Source: an uncultured cyanobacterium (GTDB taxonomy: Bacteria; Cyanobacteriota; Cyanobacteriia; Thermostichales; Thermostichaceae). From it: a stretch of 64,000 nucleotides of DNA. Positions within the stretch are counted from its first letter, which is position 1, and every line of letters starts with the position of its first letter. The position numbers were made by a program, and so were the translations under genes. This document shows positions 1 to 10,204 of this stretch, one piece after another. The stretch covers positions 124,001 to 188,000 of the forward strand of contig CALFBB010000016.1 in NCBI GenBank assembly GCA_937944885.1, read 5' to 3'. Below the pieces are notes generated by a model. That model was not told where the DNA came from. It did no database searches and was given only the letters and a program-made list of their open reading frames with translations.

Positions 1-65
1 TCTTTTCGGATCTAACCTGAGGGTTGAGAGGCTAGGGGGAGGAGAGGTTAGCCCTGTATCAATTT

Positions 66-87
66 TTGTATGAAGATTGTATGAAGA
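66..87. repeat. 11-bp perfect tandem duplication
   Basis: Two head-to-tail copies of an 11-bp unit (TTGTATGAAGA) lie just downstream of the glycosyltransferase stop codon, in non-coding DNA. It is one of a family of unrelated 9-14 bp duplications in this window. Confidence 0.9.
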
Positions 88-97
88 AAATTTGTAT

Positions 98-1321
98 TCA
101 GGGGTTATTGCTGCTGGGGTTAGGCTTGGCTTTCGTAACCCGCCAGCTCAATTTAGAGTTTAAGTAAAAGTTCCAAAATACAACAATGCCAATGGCAATT
201 AGGTTGGCCAGCAAATAATGAATGCCGAGATGCTCACTTAGCAAGATCAATAGAAAAGAGTTAAGAGACAGGCCAATGAGACAGATGATATTAAACTTAA
301 CCAGTCGTTTCAGCCGGTTCAGCACACCAGGTTGTAGCTTCGCAACACTGCGAAATGTCCATAGATCATTCCAGAGAAAGTTATTCAAAATAGCAACTTC
401 TGAGGAAATCAGCTTGCTGACTATCAATCCCCAGCCTAAATTCCTGGGATCATGCAACAGATAGAGCAAAGCCATATCTATAATGGTCCCGGATAGGCCG
501 ACGGTGCTAAAGCGCAAAAAGGATCCGAAAGGACCCAGTGAAAAGCGTAAGTGGATGAGATGTTGAAGATATTGAACACAGGTTTGCAGTTGGATCTTGC
601 TCTGGCCATTTTGTCGCTCTTGAAAGATATATCCGACTTCTGCAATGGATCCCACCTTGCCTCGCGCCAACACCTCGATCAGCAGTTTGTAGCCTTTGGG
701 GCTGAGCGGGATCCCAGCTAGGGTTTTGCGTCGCAGCAAAAATAAACCACTTAAAGGATCTGAAACCCGACTCAGGACGCCGGGTAGAATGGCTAACCCA
801 ATTAGTTGGGCGCCACGGGAAACAATGCGCCGGCTTAGCTTCCAGTGACTAACCCCGCCCGATTTCAGGTAGCGGCTGCCCACTGCCAAATCTGCTCCCG
901 CTTGGATTTGTTGCCACAACTTGAGAATGATCTCTGGTGGATGTTGCAGATCGCCATCAATGACCCCCAAGATTTCCCCTTGAGCCGCCTGCCATCCCCG
1001 CAGTACTGCTGTTGCTAAGCCGCGTTCCTGATGCCGACAGATTACCTTCAATTGAGGTACCTCTTTTTGCAGCTCCCTAGCCAATTTGGCGGTGTAATCC
1101 GGGCTATTGTCGTCCACCACAATCAGCTCATAGATCCCAGGTAGGTGGGTATCTAGGTGGGTAGACAATTGCCGGATCAAGGAGCAAATGCTGGAAGCTT
1201 CGTTGTAGGTGGGAATGACTAGCGAAAGTTGGATGGAACTGGGTTGAACTAAGGCTGGAATCTGAATCGGGATGTGAGGGGTTTTGGGATGTGTGGAGGA
1301 AGCAAAAGCAGTATCGAGCAT
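98..1321 (-). CDS. Family 2 glycosyltransferase (polyprenyl-phosphate mannosyltransferase-like) fused to GtrA domain
   Basis: A 407-residue membrane enzyme predicted to move a sugar from a nucleotide donor onto polyprenyl phosphate at the inner face of the plasma membrane. Residues about 32-260 form a DPM1-like GT2 domain, with LVIPTYNEAS at 34-43, VVDDNSPD near 68-75 and the metal-binding DGDLQHPPE near 122-130. From about residue 265 there are four hydrophobic segments typical of GtrA, the family proposed to handle lipid-linked sugars. The domain order and length match bacterial GT2-GtrA fusions. The ATG at 1321 is the first good start, but no clear Shine-Dalgarno is visible. It is probably monocistronic. 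The acceptor and the sugar cannot be told from sequence. Confidence 0.88.
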   Translation of the reverse strand: MLDTAFASSTHPKTPHIPIQIPALVQPSSIQLSLVIPTYNEASSICSLIRQLSTHLDTHLPGIYELIVVDDNSPDYTAKLARELQKEVPQLKVICRHQERGLATAVLRGWQAAQGEILGVIDGDLQHPPEIILKLWQQIQAGADLAVGSRYLKSGGVSHWKLSRRIVSRGAQLIGLAILPGVLSRVSDPLSGLFLLRRKTLAGIPLSPKGYKLLIEVLARGKVGSIAEVGYIFQERQNGQSKIQLQTCVQYLQHLIHLRFSLGPFGSFLRFSTVGLSGTIIDMALLYLLHDPRNLGWGLIVSKLISSEVAILNNFLWNDLWTFRSVAKLQPGVLNRLKRLVKFNIICLIGLSLNSFLLILLSEHLGIHYLLANLIAIGIVVFWNFYLNSKLSWRVTKAKPNPSSNNP

Positions 1322-1491
1322 TATTCAGCAAGCCATCCCAAGAAGAGGGGTAAGTAAGGAGCCCAAGACGGGTCTCTAGAGGGCAGTTGAGCTCAAGGGT
1401 GCTCGAGCCAGAGTCAAGCCCATATGGTACCTAGGGATGGCCTTCAGAGCTAGACCTTTCTCCACCTACCCATGTAAGGGGGTGAGCTTAT

Positions 1492-4011
1492 CTAAAGGGA
1501 TCCCGTGGCGGGGGTAACGAGAACCGGCAACTCAGCCGTCGTCGCCCCGGGCTCGGCCAGGGATGGAGAAGGAGCCATGGGGCTAGGGTAAGGGATGCGC
1601 TCATGGTTGGATTCTCGCCATACCTCCACAAAAGCCTCCGCCACCACATCCAGATCGGCCAAGGTCAGGCCGCTCTCGGCTAGCTGACCGTCTTCCCAGC
1701 GGGCTTGGGCAATTTTTCGGACCGTTGCCCTAGCTCGCTCTACCACTTCAGGGCCAAATCCATCGCTCAAGATCATGCTGCGCAGAGCTGCTTCACAGGC
1801 ATCTGCCATCATCACCACCCCAGTCTCTTTGCTCTGTGGAATTGGGCCATCGTAGCGGAACGGCTCCTGTGGCACCGGTTGCCCCCCGGCTTTCAGTTGG
1901 GCCTGGTGATAAAAGTAAGCAATGAGAATGGTGCCCTGGTGCTCGGGAATAAAAGCCCGGACAGCAGTGGGCAAGTTGTATTGCTTGGCTAGGCGAAGAC
2001 CATCGCTGACGTGGGCTTTGATAATCTGGGCGCTGCGGTAGGGATCGTCCAGTTGCGTATGGGGATTGAGGCTGCCCATCTGATTCTCGATAAAGTAACG
2101 GGCCTGGAGCATCTTGCCAATGTCATGGTAGAGGGTACCGGTCCGCACCAGCTCCACATTTAGGTTCATTTTTTGAGCAGCCCGTTCGGCTAAGGTAGCC
2201 ACAAAAAGGGTGTGCTGAAAGGTGCCGGGTGCTTCTGCCGCCAACCGCCGCAGCAGAGGCCGGTTGAGATTGCCCAATTCCAGCAAGCGAATCGGGGTGA
2301 CCAAGTCAAAGAGGCGCTCCAGGTAAGGGCTAGCTCCTAGGGCAACGATGCTCCAGCCCAGGCTAGTCCCCCCTGCCAAAGCCATCGCCAGCAGATCAAT
2401 GCCCCCTGTGGTTGCCAAGCTCATCGCTCCATAAGCCAGCATTTGCACCAGAGCTGCCCCTCCCCCCAAGAGAGCCAATTCCTCCCGAGAACGGGAACGC
2501 CCTGCCAAAGCACAGGCCACCACACTGCCAGAGAGCAAAGGGACAAAAGTAAGCAGACTCACAGAAGAAACCAAGGGCAATAACAACCCTTGCCCCACTA
2601 CCACCAGCAAACCCAATCCTGCTCCATAAAAGCTGCCCAGTAACAGCCCCACTGCCGGTAGAGAACTAAATTGCAGCTTAAACAGAGCTGCCAAAAGCGG
2701 CGCCGTGAGGGAAACCAACAGAATCAACACCCGATCCCGTCGGCGCAGGTCGGGCTTCAGGCGTCTTTGCAGCGGCACAAAGATGGCCAGACCCATACCC
2801 ATCACTCCAGCCACACCCACAAGGCCCCAGATATTGACTCCCCGCCGCGTCAGGCCAAAATGATCCAAAATCAGGAAAATCTCAGGGGTAATGGTTTGAT
2901 CTGCCCGTACAATCACCTGATTTTCGGCAACGGAGATGATAACCGGCTCTACCTTTTCAATCTCGGCGCGAATGCGCTGGTCGGTGCGCTGCGGATCCAC
3001 TTCCACATTGGGGATCAAGACATGGTCGAGCCATTGGTAAACCAGTGCCTGTAGTTCTTGCCGCTGGGTAGGACTGCCAGGAAAGTTAAGGTCATCCAGT
3101 TGTGCTTGGATCCCTTCGGCACGAACTTCCCGGAGTAGACCATCAACAATGCCGATTTTTTGTAGGCGCTGTAAAGCCCGCCGCGTCAGGTTTTGCAACT
3201 GTTGCCAATCGGCATCCGTGAGGTTAAGAACTGCAGCCGGAACAGGAGGAATCAGCTGTTCTAATTGGGGTAATGCTGACTGGTACTGCCGCTGGGCAGT
3301 TTCTACTTGGGTGATCAGTTGCGTGTAGGGATCCGCAGCAGGAGGAAGGGTAATAGTAATAGATCGATCCAACCAGGTCCGTTGCCAAACCTCGATTAAC
3401 TCTCGCTTAGCCCGTTGCTGCGGTGGTAATTGATCGGGGTGAGCTGCCCCCTCCACTGAGAGAGTTGGACTCTCTCCGCGGGTGCGAATGGCCTCCTGTC
3501 GGACTTGAGCCTGAAGGGTTGCCCACGCCTCTGAGGGGAGCTGGCGCAGATAGATCTGGGTCGGGAGCGAAAGCAGCTGCACAGACACATAAGGGGCAGG
3601 GCCCACCTGCTGGCGGACTTTCTCCACAGCAGCAAACAAGGCCTCTAGATTTTGTTGCATCGTTTCATTGGCAGCGCTGCTGATCCGGAGAGCCTGCACC
3701 ACCCGCCGGCGCACCTCGGCTTGCCGGGCTTGAGTGGCTTCTACATCTTCAATTTCTGCTGCTGCCGGCGCCAAAAAGGTCTGGGGAGAGCGACTCCCCA
3801 CGGTTAATTGGGGCTCGTTGTAGTAGCGGATCCCGTGGACGGCAGTGAGGGAGAGTAGCGTCAGGATATACCCTGCCAACCGACCGGAAAGAGTAGGCTT
3901 TCTGCAACGAGGAGTAGGGTCAGAGAGGGATCCCGTCTGTTGCCATGGGCGCCAGGGGTGACTTGTTCTGTGAGGCAAGCGTTCTGCCACAGCAGTGAGT
4001 AAATGGTTCAT
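1492..4011 (-). CDS. PgpH-like 7TM-HD receptor phosphodiesterase
   Basis: An 839-residue HD-superfamily phosphohydrolase of the 7TMR-HD (PgpH) family, whose characterised members hydrolyse the second messenger c-di-AMP. In order it has a short cytoplasmic N-terminus, a membrane anchor near residue 50, a large extracytoplasmic domain (about 70-400) rich in Gln and Arg, a polytopic block (about 410-600), and a cytosolic HD domain with HTLFVATLAE followed by HDIGK at about 629 and further His residues (AHVSDG, PEHQG). All recognisable metal-binding His and Asp residues of the HD core are present. The last 35 residues are a Pro/Ser-rich tail. It stands alone on this strand, and the cupredoxin gene downstream is separated from it by about 120 bp. 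Substrate assignment follows the family and is not shown by the sequence. Confidence 0.88.
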   Translation of the reverse strand: MNHLLTAVAERLPHRTSHPWRPWQQTGSLSDPTPRCRKPTLSGRLAGYILTLLSLTAVHGIRYYNEPQLTVGSRSPQTFLAPAAAEIEDVEATQARQAEVRRRVVQALRISSAANETMQQNLEALFAAVEKVRQQVGPAPYVSVQLLSLPTQIYLRQLPSEAWATLQAQVRQEAIRTRGESPTLSVEGAAHPDQLPPQQRAKRELIEVWQRTWLDRSITITLPPAADPYTQLITQVETAQRQYQSALPQLEQLIPPVPAAVLNLTDADWQQLQNLTRRALQRLQKIGIVDGLLREVRAEGIQAQLDDLNFPGSPTQRQELQALVYQWLDHVLIPNVEVDPQRTDQRIRAEIEKVEPVIISVAENQVIVRADQTITPEIFLILDHFGLTRRGVNIWGLVGVAGVMGMGLAIFVPLQRRLKPDLRRRDRVLILLVSLTAPLLAALFKLQFSSLPAVGLLLGSFYGAGLGLLVVVGQGLLLPLVSSVSLLTFVPLLSGSVVACALAGRSRSREELALLGGGAALVQMLAYGAMSLATTGGIDLLAMALAGGTSLGWSIVALGASPYLERLFDLVTPIRLLELGNLNRPLLRRLAAEAPGTFQHTLFVATLAERAAQKMNLNVELVRTGTLYHDIGKMLQARYFIENQMGSLNPHTQLDDPYRSAQIIKAHVSDGLRLAKQYNLPTAVRAFIPEHQGTILIAYFYHQAQLKAGGQPVPQEPFRYDGPIPQSKETGVVMMADACEAALRSMILSDGFGPEVVERARATVRKIAQARWEDGQLAESGLTLADLDVVAEAFVEVWRESNHERIPYPSPMAPSPSLAEPGATTAELPVLVTPATGSL

Positions 4012-4134
4012 GGCGTTTCCCAGACCGAGTCTTTCTCTTTTCTATCCCCTTTTGGCCAGAACAACCCCAACCTAGCGGCACCCAGGAGAGCCTTCGGGGA
4101 ACAGATTTGGGTTGACATCAGTAAGTGAAAATAC

Positions 4135-4584
4135 TTAATCACCAATGATAATCCGCCCTAGCATGCCTGCCTCCGCGTGTCCGGGAATGGTACAAATCAG
4201 GGAGTAGACTCCAGATTTGAGGGGAATAAATTGCCACTCCACCGCTGCCCCTGGCTTGAGCTCAATTTCCCGAATTTGGCCTTTGATTTCTACACCGGCC
4301 ACTTCCAATTTGCGAGTCCAGACAGCATCTGCAAAATCTTTGGCAGTGAAGTAGTGCTTCAACTGGCTAGGGTTGCTTAGATGCAGGCGATACAGCACTC
4401 CATTGTGAAAGGAGAGCTCCTTGGGCACAAACACCAACTGACTATCGGCAGTGCCCAGTTGAATGAACTGGTCTTGGGGGGCTTGCTTGGAAAGATCCCG
4501 AGCAGCAGCCGGGGCAGGTACCCCTACCCAGAGGGTGAGCAGACAGACCCCCACTAGTAGACTGCGATAAACCCAACTCCACAT
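4135..4584 (-). CDS. Secreted plastocyanin-like cupredoxin
   Basis: A small exported blue-copper-type protein. The ATG at 4584 gives 149 residues beginning with a basic n-region and a hydrophobic core that ends in AAA, a credible Sec signal peptide; an upstream TTG (4617) would add 11 residues that spoil it. The C-terminal half carries a probable type-1 copper site: His in KHYF, then Cys-x4-His-x4-Met in CTIPGHAEAGM. That spacing fits cupredoxins that bind one Cu and carry electrons or handle copper in the periplasm or lumen. Overall sequence differs from bona fide plastocyanin (petE), so a role as photosynthetic electron carrier is not claimed. The upstream intergenic DNA contains a 9-bp triplication. 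Confidence 0.82.
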   Translation of the reverse strand: MWSWVYRSLLVGVCLLTLWVGVPAPAAARDLSKQAPQDQFIQLGTADSQLVFVPKELSFHNGVLYRLHLSNPSQLKHYFTAKDFADAVWTRKLEVAGVEIKGQIREIELKPGAAVEWQFIPLKSGVYSLICTIPGHAEAGMLGRIIIGD

Positions 4585-4619
4585 GGCAATATTAATGATA
4601 ACAAGACTGGTAGACAAAA

Positions 4620-4645
4620 TTTATTTAGTTTATTTAGTTATTTAG
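4620..4645. repeat. 9-bp tandem repeat, nearly three copies
   Basis: Two perfect copies of TTTATTTAG followed by a third copy lacking one T, in the intergenic DNA upstream of the cupredoxin start. Confidence 0.9.
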
Positions 4646-4760
4646 CAACAATATCTCAACGGTATCGAGGGTATGTCCCCAGTCTGGAGAAATCCTTTTT
4701 CGGCCAGGCTTGGATGGAGGCCTTAGTTGTTTGTGGTTGTAGAGGCTTGGCCGGGTAGCA

Positions 4761-5498
4761 TCAGCTCCTTTTGTCCCTATGCAGGAGCACCCGCGGTAGC
4801 TGAGCACCCATTTTTTCCACCGCAACAGCAGCGGCATAGCCCACTCCAATCTCTAGAGGGAGGATGGACCAAGCAGCTCCTATGCCTTGGCTGGTCAGAA
4901 CAGAGTCTTTCATGGCTAGGGTTTTGGCTCCTGCCCATCCGGTTCCAGTGGCTTTGAGCAGAGCTTCCTTTCGTGTCCAGAGCTGAAAAAAGAGAGCATC
5001 CCGCTCATCCTCCGGACAATGGGCCAGGTCAGCCTGTTCAGTCGGGGAAAAATAGCGTTGGGCAATAGCTTGCCAGTGACGTACGGGTCGAATCCATTCC
5101 AAATCCACACCAACCCGCTGGTTGAGGGCCAAAGCAACCAATATCTGCTCATGGGAATGGCTGAGGTTGAATTGAATCGGCTGAGGGGGATCCCGCCAAT
5201 AGGGTTTGCCCTTAGGACCCTGCTCAATCCCAATTGATTCCGGCGGCAGCCCGCTGTAGCGGCTGAGCAGCCTTCTCAGGAACAACCGGCCAGCCAAAAA
5301 CCGCCGCTGATCCGCCGGCAACCGCAAGTGCTCTGCTTTGTTCCGCTCCTCGGGAGATAGAAGGCTAAGGGAGGGCAGCAATTCCTCAAGAGGAGGGATC
5401 CCTTGTAACCACACTTGAGCCACCTGTGGCGATAGAGGCGGGGGGTGCTGCACTGCTTCAACCCCGGGGGCGCCTATCCAAGTGAGTGGGAACACCAT
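4761..5498 (-). CDS. 4'-phosphopantetheinyl transferase (Sfp/HetI type)
   Basis: This enzyme transfers the phosphopantetheine arm of CoA to a conserved serine of carrier proteins such as fatty-acid-synthase ACP or polyketide/peptide-synthetase carriers. The ATG at 5498 gives 245 residues, close to the usual size of Sfp-type enzymes; an upstream TTG at 5537 would add 13. The Mg/CoA signature is clear: VGVDLEWIRP in the middle, and FFQLWTRKEALLKATGTGW about 50 residues later (the W-x-x-K-E-A-x-x-K-A motif). Cyanobacteria usually have a single such enzyme for both primary and specialised metabolism. It is divergent from the LCP gene and convergent with nothing nearby, so it is probably transcribed alone. 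Confidence 0.9.
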   Translation of the reverse strand: MVFPLTWIGAPGVEAVQHPPPLSPQVAQVWLQGIPPLEELLPSLSLLSPEERNKAEHLRLPADQRRFLAGRLFLRRLLSRYSGLPPESIGIEQGPKGKPYWRDPPQPIQFNLSHSHEQILVALALNQRVGVDLEWIRPVRHWQAIAQRYFSPTEQADLAHCPEDERDALFFQLWTRKEALLKATGTGWAGAKTLAMKDSVLTSQGIGAAWSILPLEIGVGYAAAVAVEKMGAQLPRVLLHRDKRS

Positions 5499-5816
5499 AG
5501 CGCTGTAGGGCCTAGAAAAGTAGCAAAACCGGTACAACCAAGGGTAGGGATCCCACTGCCCTCCACCGCCGATGGCTAGATAAGCAGCAGTTACATTACC
5601 AATTAAATAAAGGTCAAATAAAGTCAGCAGGCTAGAACCAAGTCGGATCCCTTCCCCTGACCAAGGTATGGAGATTTCTGAGGAGCCCTTGGCAGATAAC
5701 CCAGGATCGGAGCATCTTTGGCGGAAGGGATGAGGTAGTATAACCTTGAGTTGGGCTTGCTGTAACTAACAGAACACACTCTACCTGTCGGCGCTTGCGA
5801 GGCCCGGTCTAACCTG
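5499..5816. other. Divergent intergenic region, 318 bp
   Basis: This stretch separates the divergently transcribed phosphopantetheinyl transferase and LCP genes, so it should hold both promoters. The only structure seen is an imperfect AT-rich direct repeat (AAATAAAGGTC then AAATAAAGTC at 5605-5625). An antisense reading frame enters from the LCP gene but resembles no protein and is not called. Confidence 0.6.
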
Positions 5817-7178
5817 ATGTCTTCCTTCCAGTATCCCCCCCGTCCTGACCGCGTTAGCTTAGCTCGCCAACAGGCGATTCGCCAAGGCATCCTTTGGTTG
5901 TTGCTGGGGTTTACGGCTGTGGTTGCCGGCTCTGCCGGTGCACTCCTAGCTGTAATGTTGCCTCGCCCGGTTATCCCCACCACCCTGACTGCCGAGCAAC
6001 AGGAGGTTTTCCGACCAGATGCCTTGCGGGTTGCGGCTCTGGATCGCTCTTTGCATATTCTCGTTCTCGGTACCGATAACCCGGATCCCAGCTTGCCCCT
6101 ACCTGCGGAACGGGAGCGCTTCAATACCCGCACCGATACCCTTCTCTTGGTCCGTTTTGATCCCCAGGCGCGGCGGATCAGCGTGTTGTCCATCCCCCGC
6201 GACACCCGTGTGCGCCTGCCAGGATATGGTATTGCCAAGATCAATGCTGCTAACCTTGCGGGTGGCCCGGCCCTAGCAGCCCAAGTGGTCAGCGACTTGA
6301 TGGGCGGGATCCCGATCGACCGCTACGTTCGCCTCAATACGGATGCCCTTGAAGCTTTGATCGATGCTGTGGGTGGGGTGGAGGTCTATGTGCCGGAGCC
6401 CATGCAGTATGTGGATCAAACCCAGCGGTTGTTCATCAACCTAGAACCAGGGCTACAGCGCTTGAATGGGGAACAAGCCCATCACTTCGCCCGCTTCCGC
6501 CGCGATCATCTTGGGTTGGGGGATATCGGTCGGGTGCAACGGCAACAGGAATTGCTGCGGGCCCTCAGTCGGGAACTGCTTTCCCCTGCCGTTTGGCCAC
6601 GGATCCCCAAGATTTTGCAAACCATCCGTGCCAATCTCGATACCAACTTGACTTGGGAAGAAGTATTGACCCTGACTAAGTTCATTCTCACCTCCGGTGG
6701 GGATCGAATTGACCTGGTGCTGCTGCCGGGTCGGTTTAGCCAGCCAGGAGAGTTTGCTACCAGCTATTGGTTACCTGATATTCCTGCCGTGCAGCGGGTG
6801 GCGGTATCCCACTTTGGTGTAGAAGCCGAGGTGACCCGCATTCCCCCGCAACGGCTGCGCATTGCAGTTCAAAATGCTACCGGTAAACCGGGTATGGCTC
6901 GCCGCATGGTGCAGGAGCTGGCCAGACAGGGGTTTCCTCAAGCCTTTGCCGTGGAAGACAGTCTTCAGGTTCTGCAACGCACAGAAATTCTGGCCCAAAG
7001 TGGGGATCGAGAAGGAGCCAAACAAATTCGTGCCGCCCTCGGCCTAGGGGAAATGCGGGTGGAATCCACCGGCATCCTCAGTTCCGACATCACCATTCGC
7101 GTCGGTCAAGATTGGGCCCAACAACTTACCTGGGATATTGACCAAGCACAAGCTATGCCTAGGGCAGCCCAACTTTAA
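5817..7178 (+). CDS. LytR-CpsA-Psr (LCP) family glycopolymer transferase with LytR C-terminal domain
   Basis: A 453-residue type II membrane protein of the family that attaches lipid-linked glycopolymers to peptidoglycan or other envelope acceptors. A basic N-terminus precedes one membrane helix at about residues 26-50. The LCP domain spans about 75-250, with VLGTDN, the Asp/Arg-rich LSIPRDTRVRL and INAANLAGG, and GGVEVYVPEPM. Residues about 345-435 form a LytR_C domain (IRIAVQNATGKPGMARRMVQEL onward), common in cyanobacterial and actinobacterial members. The ATG at 5817 puts the transmembrane segment at a normal distance. It is probably monocistronic, with htpG beginning about 120 bp downstream. 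Confidence 0.9.
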   Translation: MSSFQYPPRPDRVSLARQQAIRQGILWLLLGFTAVVAGSAGALLAVMLPRPVIPTTLTAEQQEVFRPDALRVAALDRSLHILVLGTDNPDPSLPLPAERERFNTRTDTLLLVRFDPQARRISVLSIPRDTRVRLPGYGIAKINAANLAGGPALAAQVVSDLMGGIPIDRYVRLNTDALEALIDAVGGVEVYVPEPMQYVDQTQRLFINLEPGLQRLNGEQAHHFARFRRDHLGLGDIGRVQRQQELLRALSRELLSPAVWPRIPKILQTIRANLDTNLTWEEVLTLTKFILTSGGDRIDLVLLPGRFSQPGEFATSYWLPDIPAVQRVAVSHFGVEAEVTRIPPQRLRIAVQNATGKPGMARRMVQELARQGFPQAFAVEDSLQVLQRTEILAQSGDREGAKQIRAALGLGEMRVESTGILSSDITIRVGQDWAQQLTWDIDQAQAMPRAAQL

Positions 7179-7296
7179 GGAGCAGAAAGGCTGGGTTCGG
7201 TTCCAAGTGCGGATTTCTGGAAAGAGGACCTGCTTGTCGTCGGTTCCTCAGCTTCTGTAGATTGGCACTAAGCCCATTGGAGTGCTAAGCCCGCCT

Positions 7297-9153
7297 ATGA
7301 CCATGCTGGAGCAGGGATCCATCACGATCCACACTGAGAATATTTTCCCGATTATCAAGCAGTCTCTCTACTCGGACCGAGAAATCTTTTTGCGGGAGCT
7401 AGTCTCTAATGCTGCCGATGCCATTGCTAAGCTGAAGATGGCCAGTCTTGCTGGCGAATTGGCGGATCCCCCTGAACCTGAGATTGTTATCACTTTAGAT
7501 AAAGAGGCAAAAACTTTATCAGTAGCCGATAACGGCATTGGCATGACCGCCGAAGAAGTCAAGAAATACATCAACCAGGTAGCTTTTTCCAGTGCCGAAG
7601 AGTTTATCCAAAAGTACAAAGACAAGGGAGCAGACCAAGCCATCATCGGCCATTTTGGTCTAGGCTTTTACTCCTCCTTCATGGTGTCGCAGCGGGTTGA
7701 AATTGATACCCTTTCCTACAAGCCCGGTAGCCAGGCTGTGAAGTGGGCTTGTGATGGCACCACGACATTTACCCTCTCCGATTCTCAACGGGCCGGCATT
7801 GGCACTACTGTTACCCTGTATGTTGCCCCAGACAGTGAAGAGTATTTGGAACCCAGTCGGATTCGGGAACTAATCCGCAAATACTGTGACTTCATTCCTG
7901 TCCCCATTAAGCTGAATGGAGAAGTCATCAACAAGCAAAAGCCCCTCTGGAAAGTCTCGCCCTCAGAGCTCAAAGACGAGGATTACCTAGAGTTTTATCG
8001 CTACCTGTATCCCTTCCAGGAGGATCCCCATTTTTGGGTACACATCAACACCGATTATCCCTTCATTGTGCAAGGGATCCTCTATTTTCCTAAGTTACGT
8101 CCGGATATTGATCCTACCAAGGGGCAGGTAAAGTTGTTCTGCAACCAGGTATTCGTACAAGACAACTGTGAGGAGGTTATTCCTAAGTTTCTCTTGCCCT
8201 TGCGCGGCGCCATCGATAGTCCGGATATTCCCCTGAATGTTTCCCGCAGCTTTTTACAGAATGACCGAACTGTGCGGCGCATCGGGGATCACGTGGCCAA
8301 AAAAGTAGCGGATCGCCTAAATGAGCTGTACAAAGAAAACTATGAGCAATATGTCAAAGTTTGGCCGGATATTAGTCTATTCATGAAATTCGGGGCGATG
8401 AACAGTGATAAGTTTTTCGCCCAAATTAAGGATATTTTGATCTTTCGTCTGGCCGGTTCCCCCGCTGATAAGCCAGAATACCTGACCCTGAAAGCCTATT
8501 TGGAGCGCACCCAAGAGAAACAAAAGAAGCGGGTTTACTACGCTACTGATGAGGCGGCTCAAAGTGCCTATATCGATCTACACCGCTCCCAAGGATTGGA
8601 AGTCTTGATGCTAGATAGCTGGATTGACAGCCACTTTAGCAGCTTCCTAGAGCGGGAGTACAAAGAAGAAGGCATCCAATTCAAACGGGTGGATTCTGAG
8701 CTGGATGAAACCTTGGTGGATAAGGACAAGGCAGCAGACATTATCGATCCGGTTAGTCACAAAACCCGCAGTGAAAAGTTAGTGGATCTGTTTAAGAGGG
8801 CCTTGGGCAAAGACAAGCTGCAAATCAAGGCGGAAGCCCTAAAGTCAGAAGCTGTGCCAGCAATGATTCTGTTGCCGGAGGCCCTGCGGCGTTTGCAAGA
8901 GTTGAATGCGGTGCTGCAACAGAAGCCACTTGAGTTTTTGGAGGAGCACACCCTGGTTATCAATACGGCCCATCCGCTGGTGCAGAATTTGCAGGCCCTT
9001 GCCGATGAAGGCCGGGATCCCGAGCTGGTTAACCTAATCTGCAACCATATCTACGATCTGGCCCTGATTACCCAAAAAAGTTTTGATCCGGCTGCTGCCC
9101 GTGCTTTTGTGCAGCGTTCCAATGAAGTACTAACGCGCCTCACCAGCCGTTAG
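7297..9153 (+). CDS. htpG: Molecular chaperone HtpG (Hsp90)
   Basis: A cytosolic ATP-dependent chaperone of 618 residues. In cyanobacteria HtpG is linked to heat tolerance and to phycobilisome and tetrapyrrole homeostasis. The GHKL ATPase site is intact: [17 protein letters not shown] and [11 protein letters not shown] in the first 125 residues, followed by the middle domain ([13 protein letters not shown]) and the C-terminal dimerisation domain. The ATG at 7297 (MTMLEQG) matches the usual family N-terminus; the GTG at 7282 would add five unneeded residues. The stop overlaps the ribH stop codon by 3-4 bp in a convergent arrangement, which leaves no room for a terminator between them. GGGATCCC palindromes are sparse in this gene. 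Confidence 0.97.
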   Translation: MTMLEQGSITIHTENIFPIIKQSLYSDREIFLRELVSNAADAIAKLKMASLAGELADPPEPEIVITLDKEAKTLSVADNGIGMTAEEVKKYINQVAFSSAEEFIQKYKDKGADQAIIGHFGLGFYSSFMVSQRVEIDTLSYKPGSQAVKWACDGTTTFTLSDSQRAGIGTTVTLYVAPDSEEYLEPSRIRELIRKYCDFIPVPIKLNGEVINKQKPLWKVSPSELKDEDYLEFYRYLYPFQEDPHFWVHINTDYPFIVQGILYFPKLRPDIDPTKGQVKLFCNQVFVQDNCEEVIPKFLLPLRGAIDSPDIPLNVSRSFLQNDRTVRRIGDHVAKKVADRLNELYKENYEQYVKVWPDISLFMKFGAMNSDKFFAQIKDILIFRLAGSPADKPEYLTLKAYLERTQEKQKKRVYYATDEAAQSAYIDLHRSQGLEVLMLDSWIDSHFSSFLEREYKEEGIQFKRVDSELDETLVDKDKAADIIDPVSHKTRSEKLVDLFKRALGKDKLQIKAEALKSEAVPAMILLPEALRRLQELNAVLQQKPLEFLEEHTLVINTAHPLVQNLQALADEGRDPELVNLICNHIYDLALITQKSFDPAAARAFVQRSNEVLTRLTSR

Positions 9154-9722
9154 TAGGCAGTGCTATCCAGAGTTACCCCCGCCTGCAGGGCCTCTGTAGG
9201 GAGGGGAGGGCGGGATCCAGATCCTCGATTGTTGTGGGAGAGCAGAGGCGAAATTTGGCGCATCAAGGTGGCCATCTCCAGGGCACTCATGGCGTATTCC
9301 CAGCCTTTATTGCTCTTCACCCCGGCCCGCTCCAGGGCTTGCTGCAGAGTATCCGCAGTAAGAATACCGAAGATCACCGGTACACCAGTGCGAAACCCAG
9401 CTGCTGCAATCCCCTTGGAGACTTCTGCTGCCACATAGTCAAAGTGGGGGGTCTGGCCACGGATCACCGCCCCTAGGCAAATAACAGCATCGTAACGGTG
9501 GGATTGGGCCAACTGGTGAGCCACCAAAGGCACCTCGAAGCTACCGGGTACCCAATAGTAATCCACCTGTTTGCTCTCGGGTGAAACATCAATCCCATGT
9601 CGCTTTAGCCCATCCTGGCAGCCTTCTAGGAGCTTACCGGTGATCAAGTCATTAAAGCGACCAATAACAATGGCCAGGCGCAGATCACCCGTCTGAACAA
9701 AATTACCTTCGTAAACTGCCAT
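9150..9722 (-). CDS. ribH: 6,7-dimethyl-8-ribityllumazine synthase
   Basis: This enzyme condenses 5-amino-6-ribitylamino-uracil with dihydroxybutanone phosphate, the penultimate step of riboflavin synthesis. The protein has 190 residues. Landmarks are [16 protein letters not shown] near the N-terminus, [11 protein letters not shown], the [14 protein letters not shown] loop with the proton-relay His, and GNKA-like [15 protein letters not shown] at about 140-155. A C-terminal tail of about 30 residues extends past the usual 155-160-residue core. psbZ lies just upstream on the same strand, an arrangement I recall from other cyanobacteria. The two genes are likely co-transcribed. Confidence 0.96.
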   Translation of the reverse strand: MAVYEGNFVQTGDLRLAIVIGRFNDLITGKLLEGCQDGLKRHGIDVSPESKQVDYYWVPGSFEVPLVAHQLAQSHRYDAVICLGAVIRGQTPHFDYVAAEVSKGIAAAGFRTGVPVIFGILTADTLQQALERAGVKSNKGWEYAMSALEMATLMRQISPLLSHNNRGSGSRPPLPTEALQAGVTLDSTAY

Positions 9723-9823
9723 TCCCTCTGCTCCGTAGAGACGGACTCCCTGAATCGGTTGCGTTCCACGGCAAAACCGCGCTTCATCATCCTAATTCAG
9801 TCTTGGCCAAAATCCGTCCCGCA

Positions 9824-10009
9824 TCACTTGAGGAAATTCAGTACCCCCACCCCGATCACCATCAGCACCCAGAGCAGGGATCCCACCAAAATCACATTCT
9901 TACCACGGCTCCAGTCGCTAGCAGAGCTATAGAGCACAGGCACCACCACCACCAACAGCAAGCTATACAGCACCAGCACCAGCAGGGCAATTTGGAAAAT
10001 GAGCATCAT
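9824..10009 (-). CDS. psbZ: Photosystem II reaction centre protein Z (Ycf9)
   Basis: A 61-residue, two-helix thylakoid protein of the photosystem II core periphery, where PsbZ contacts CP43 and helps couple antenna to core. The two hydrophobic stretches (residues 2-25 and 38-60) are joined by a short polar loop. The start MMLIFQIAL, the [10 protein letters not shown] stretch and the ending GVLNFLK match PsbZ closely in length and pattern. Two ATGs are adjacent (10009 and 10006). An AAGGAG sits about 10 bases upstream, so either could serve. Its position directly upstream of ribH supports the assignment. Confidence 0.93.
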   Translation of the reverse strand: MMLIFQIALLVLVLYSLLLVVVVPVLYSSASDWSRGKNVILVGSLLWVLMVIGVGVLNFLK

Positions 10010-10204
10010 AAGTCAGAATCTCCTTATTGCAATTTTCAGTCCTGGATAGAAACTTCTGGCCGCTCTCAGGCCTTGCTGCTTAGCTGGACCAGGCCCGGCA
10101 CGCGCCAAGCAAGCTGCAAAAGAGGATAACGCTCTGACTATACCAAAATCGGGATCCCTCGCAGAGGCTCACCTCCATCCAACTGTAAACCCTTTGCCCA
10201 TCTC

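Noticed and set aside
5624-6244. A 206-codon minus-strand frame overlapping the start of the LCP gene.
   Set aside because: It is rich in Arg and Ser with no family resemblance and lies opposite a clear LCP domain; it looks like an antisense shadow.
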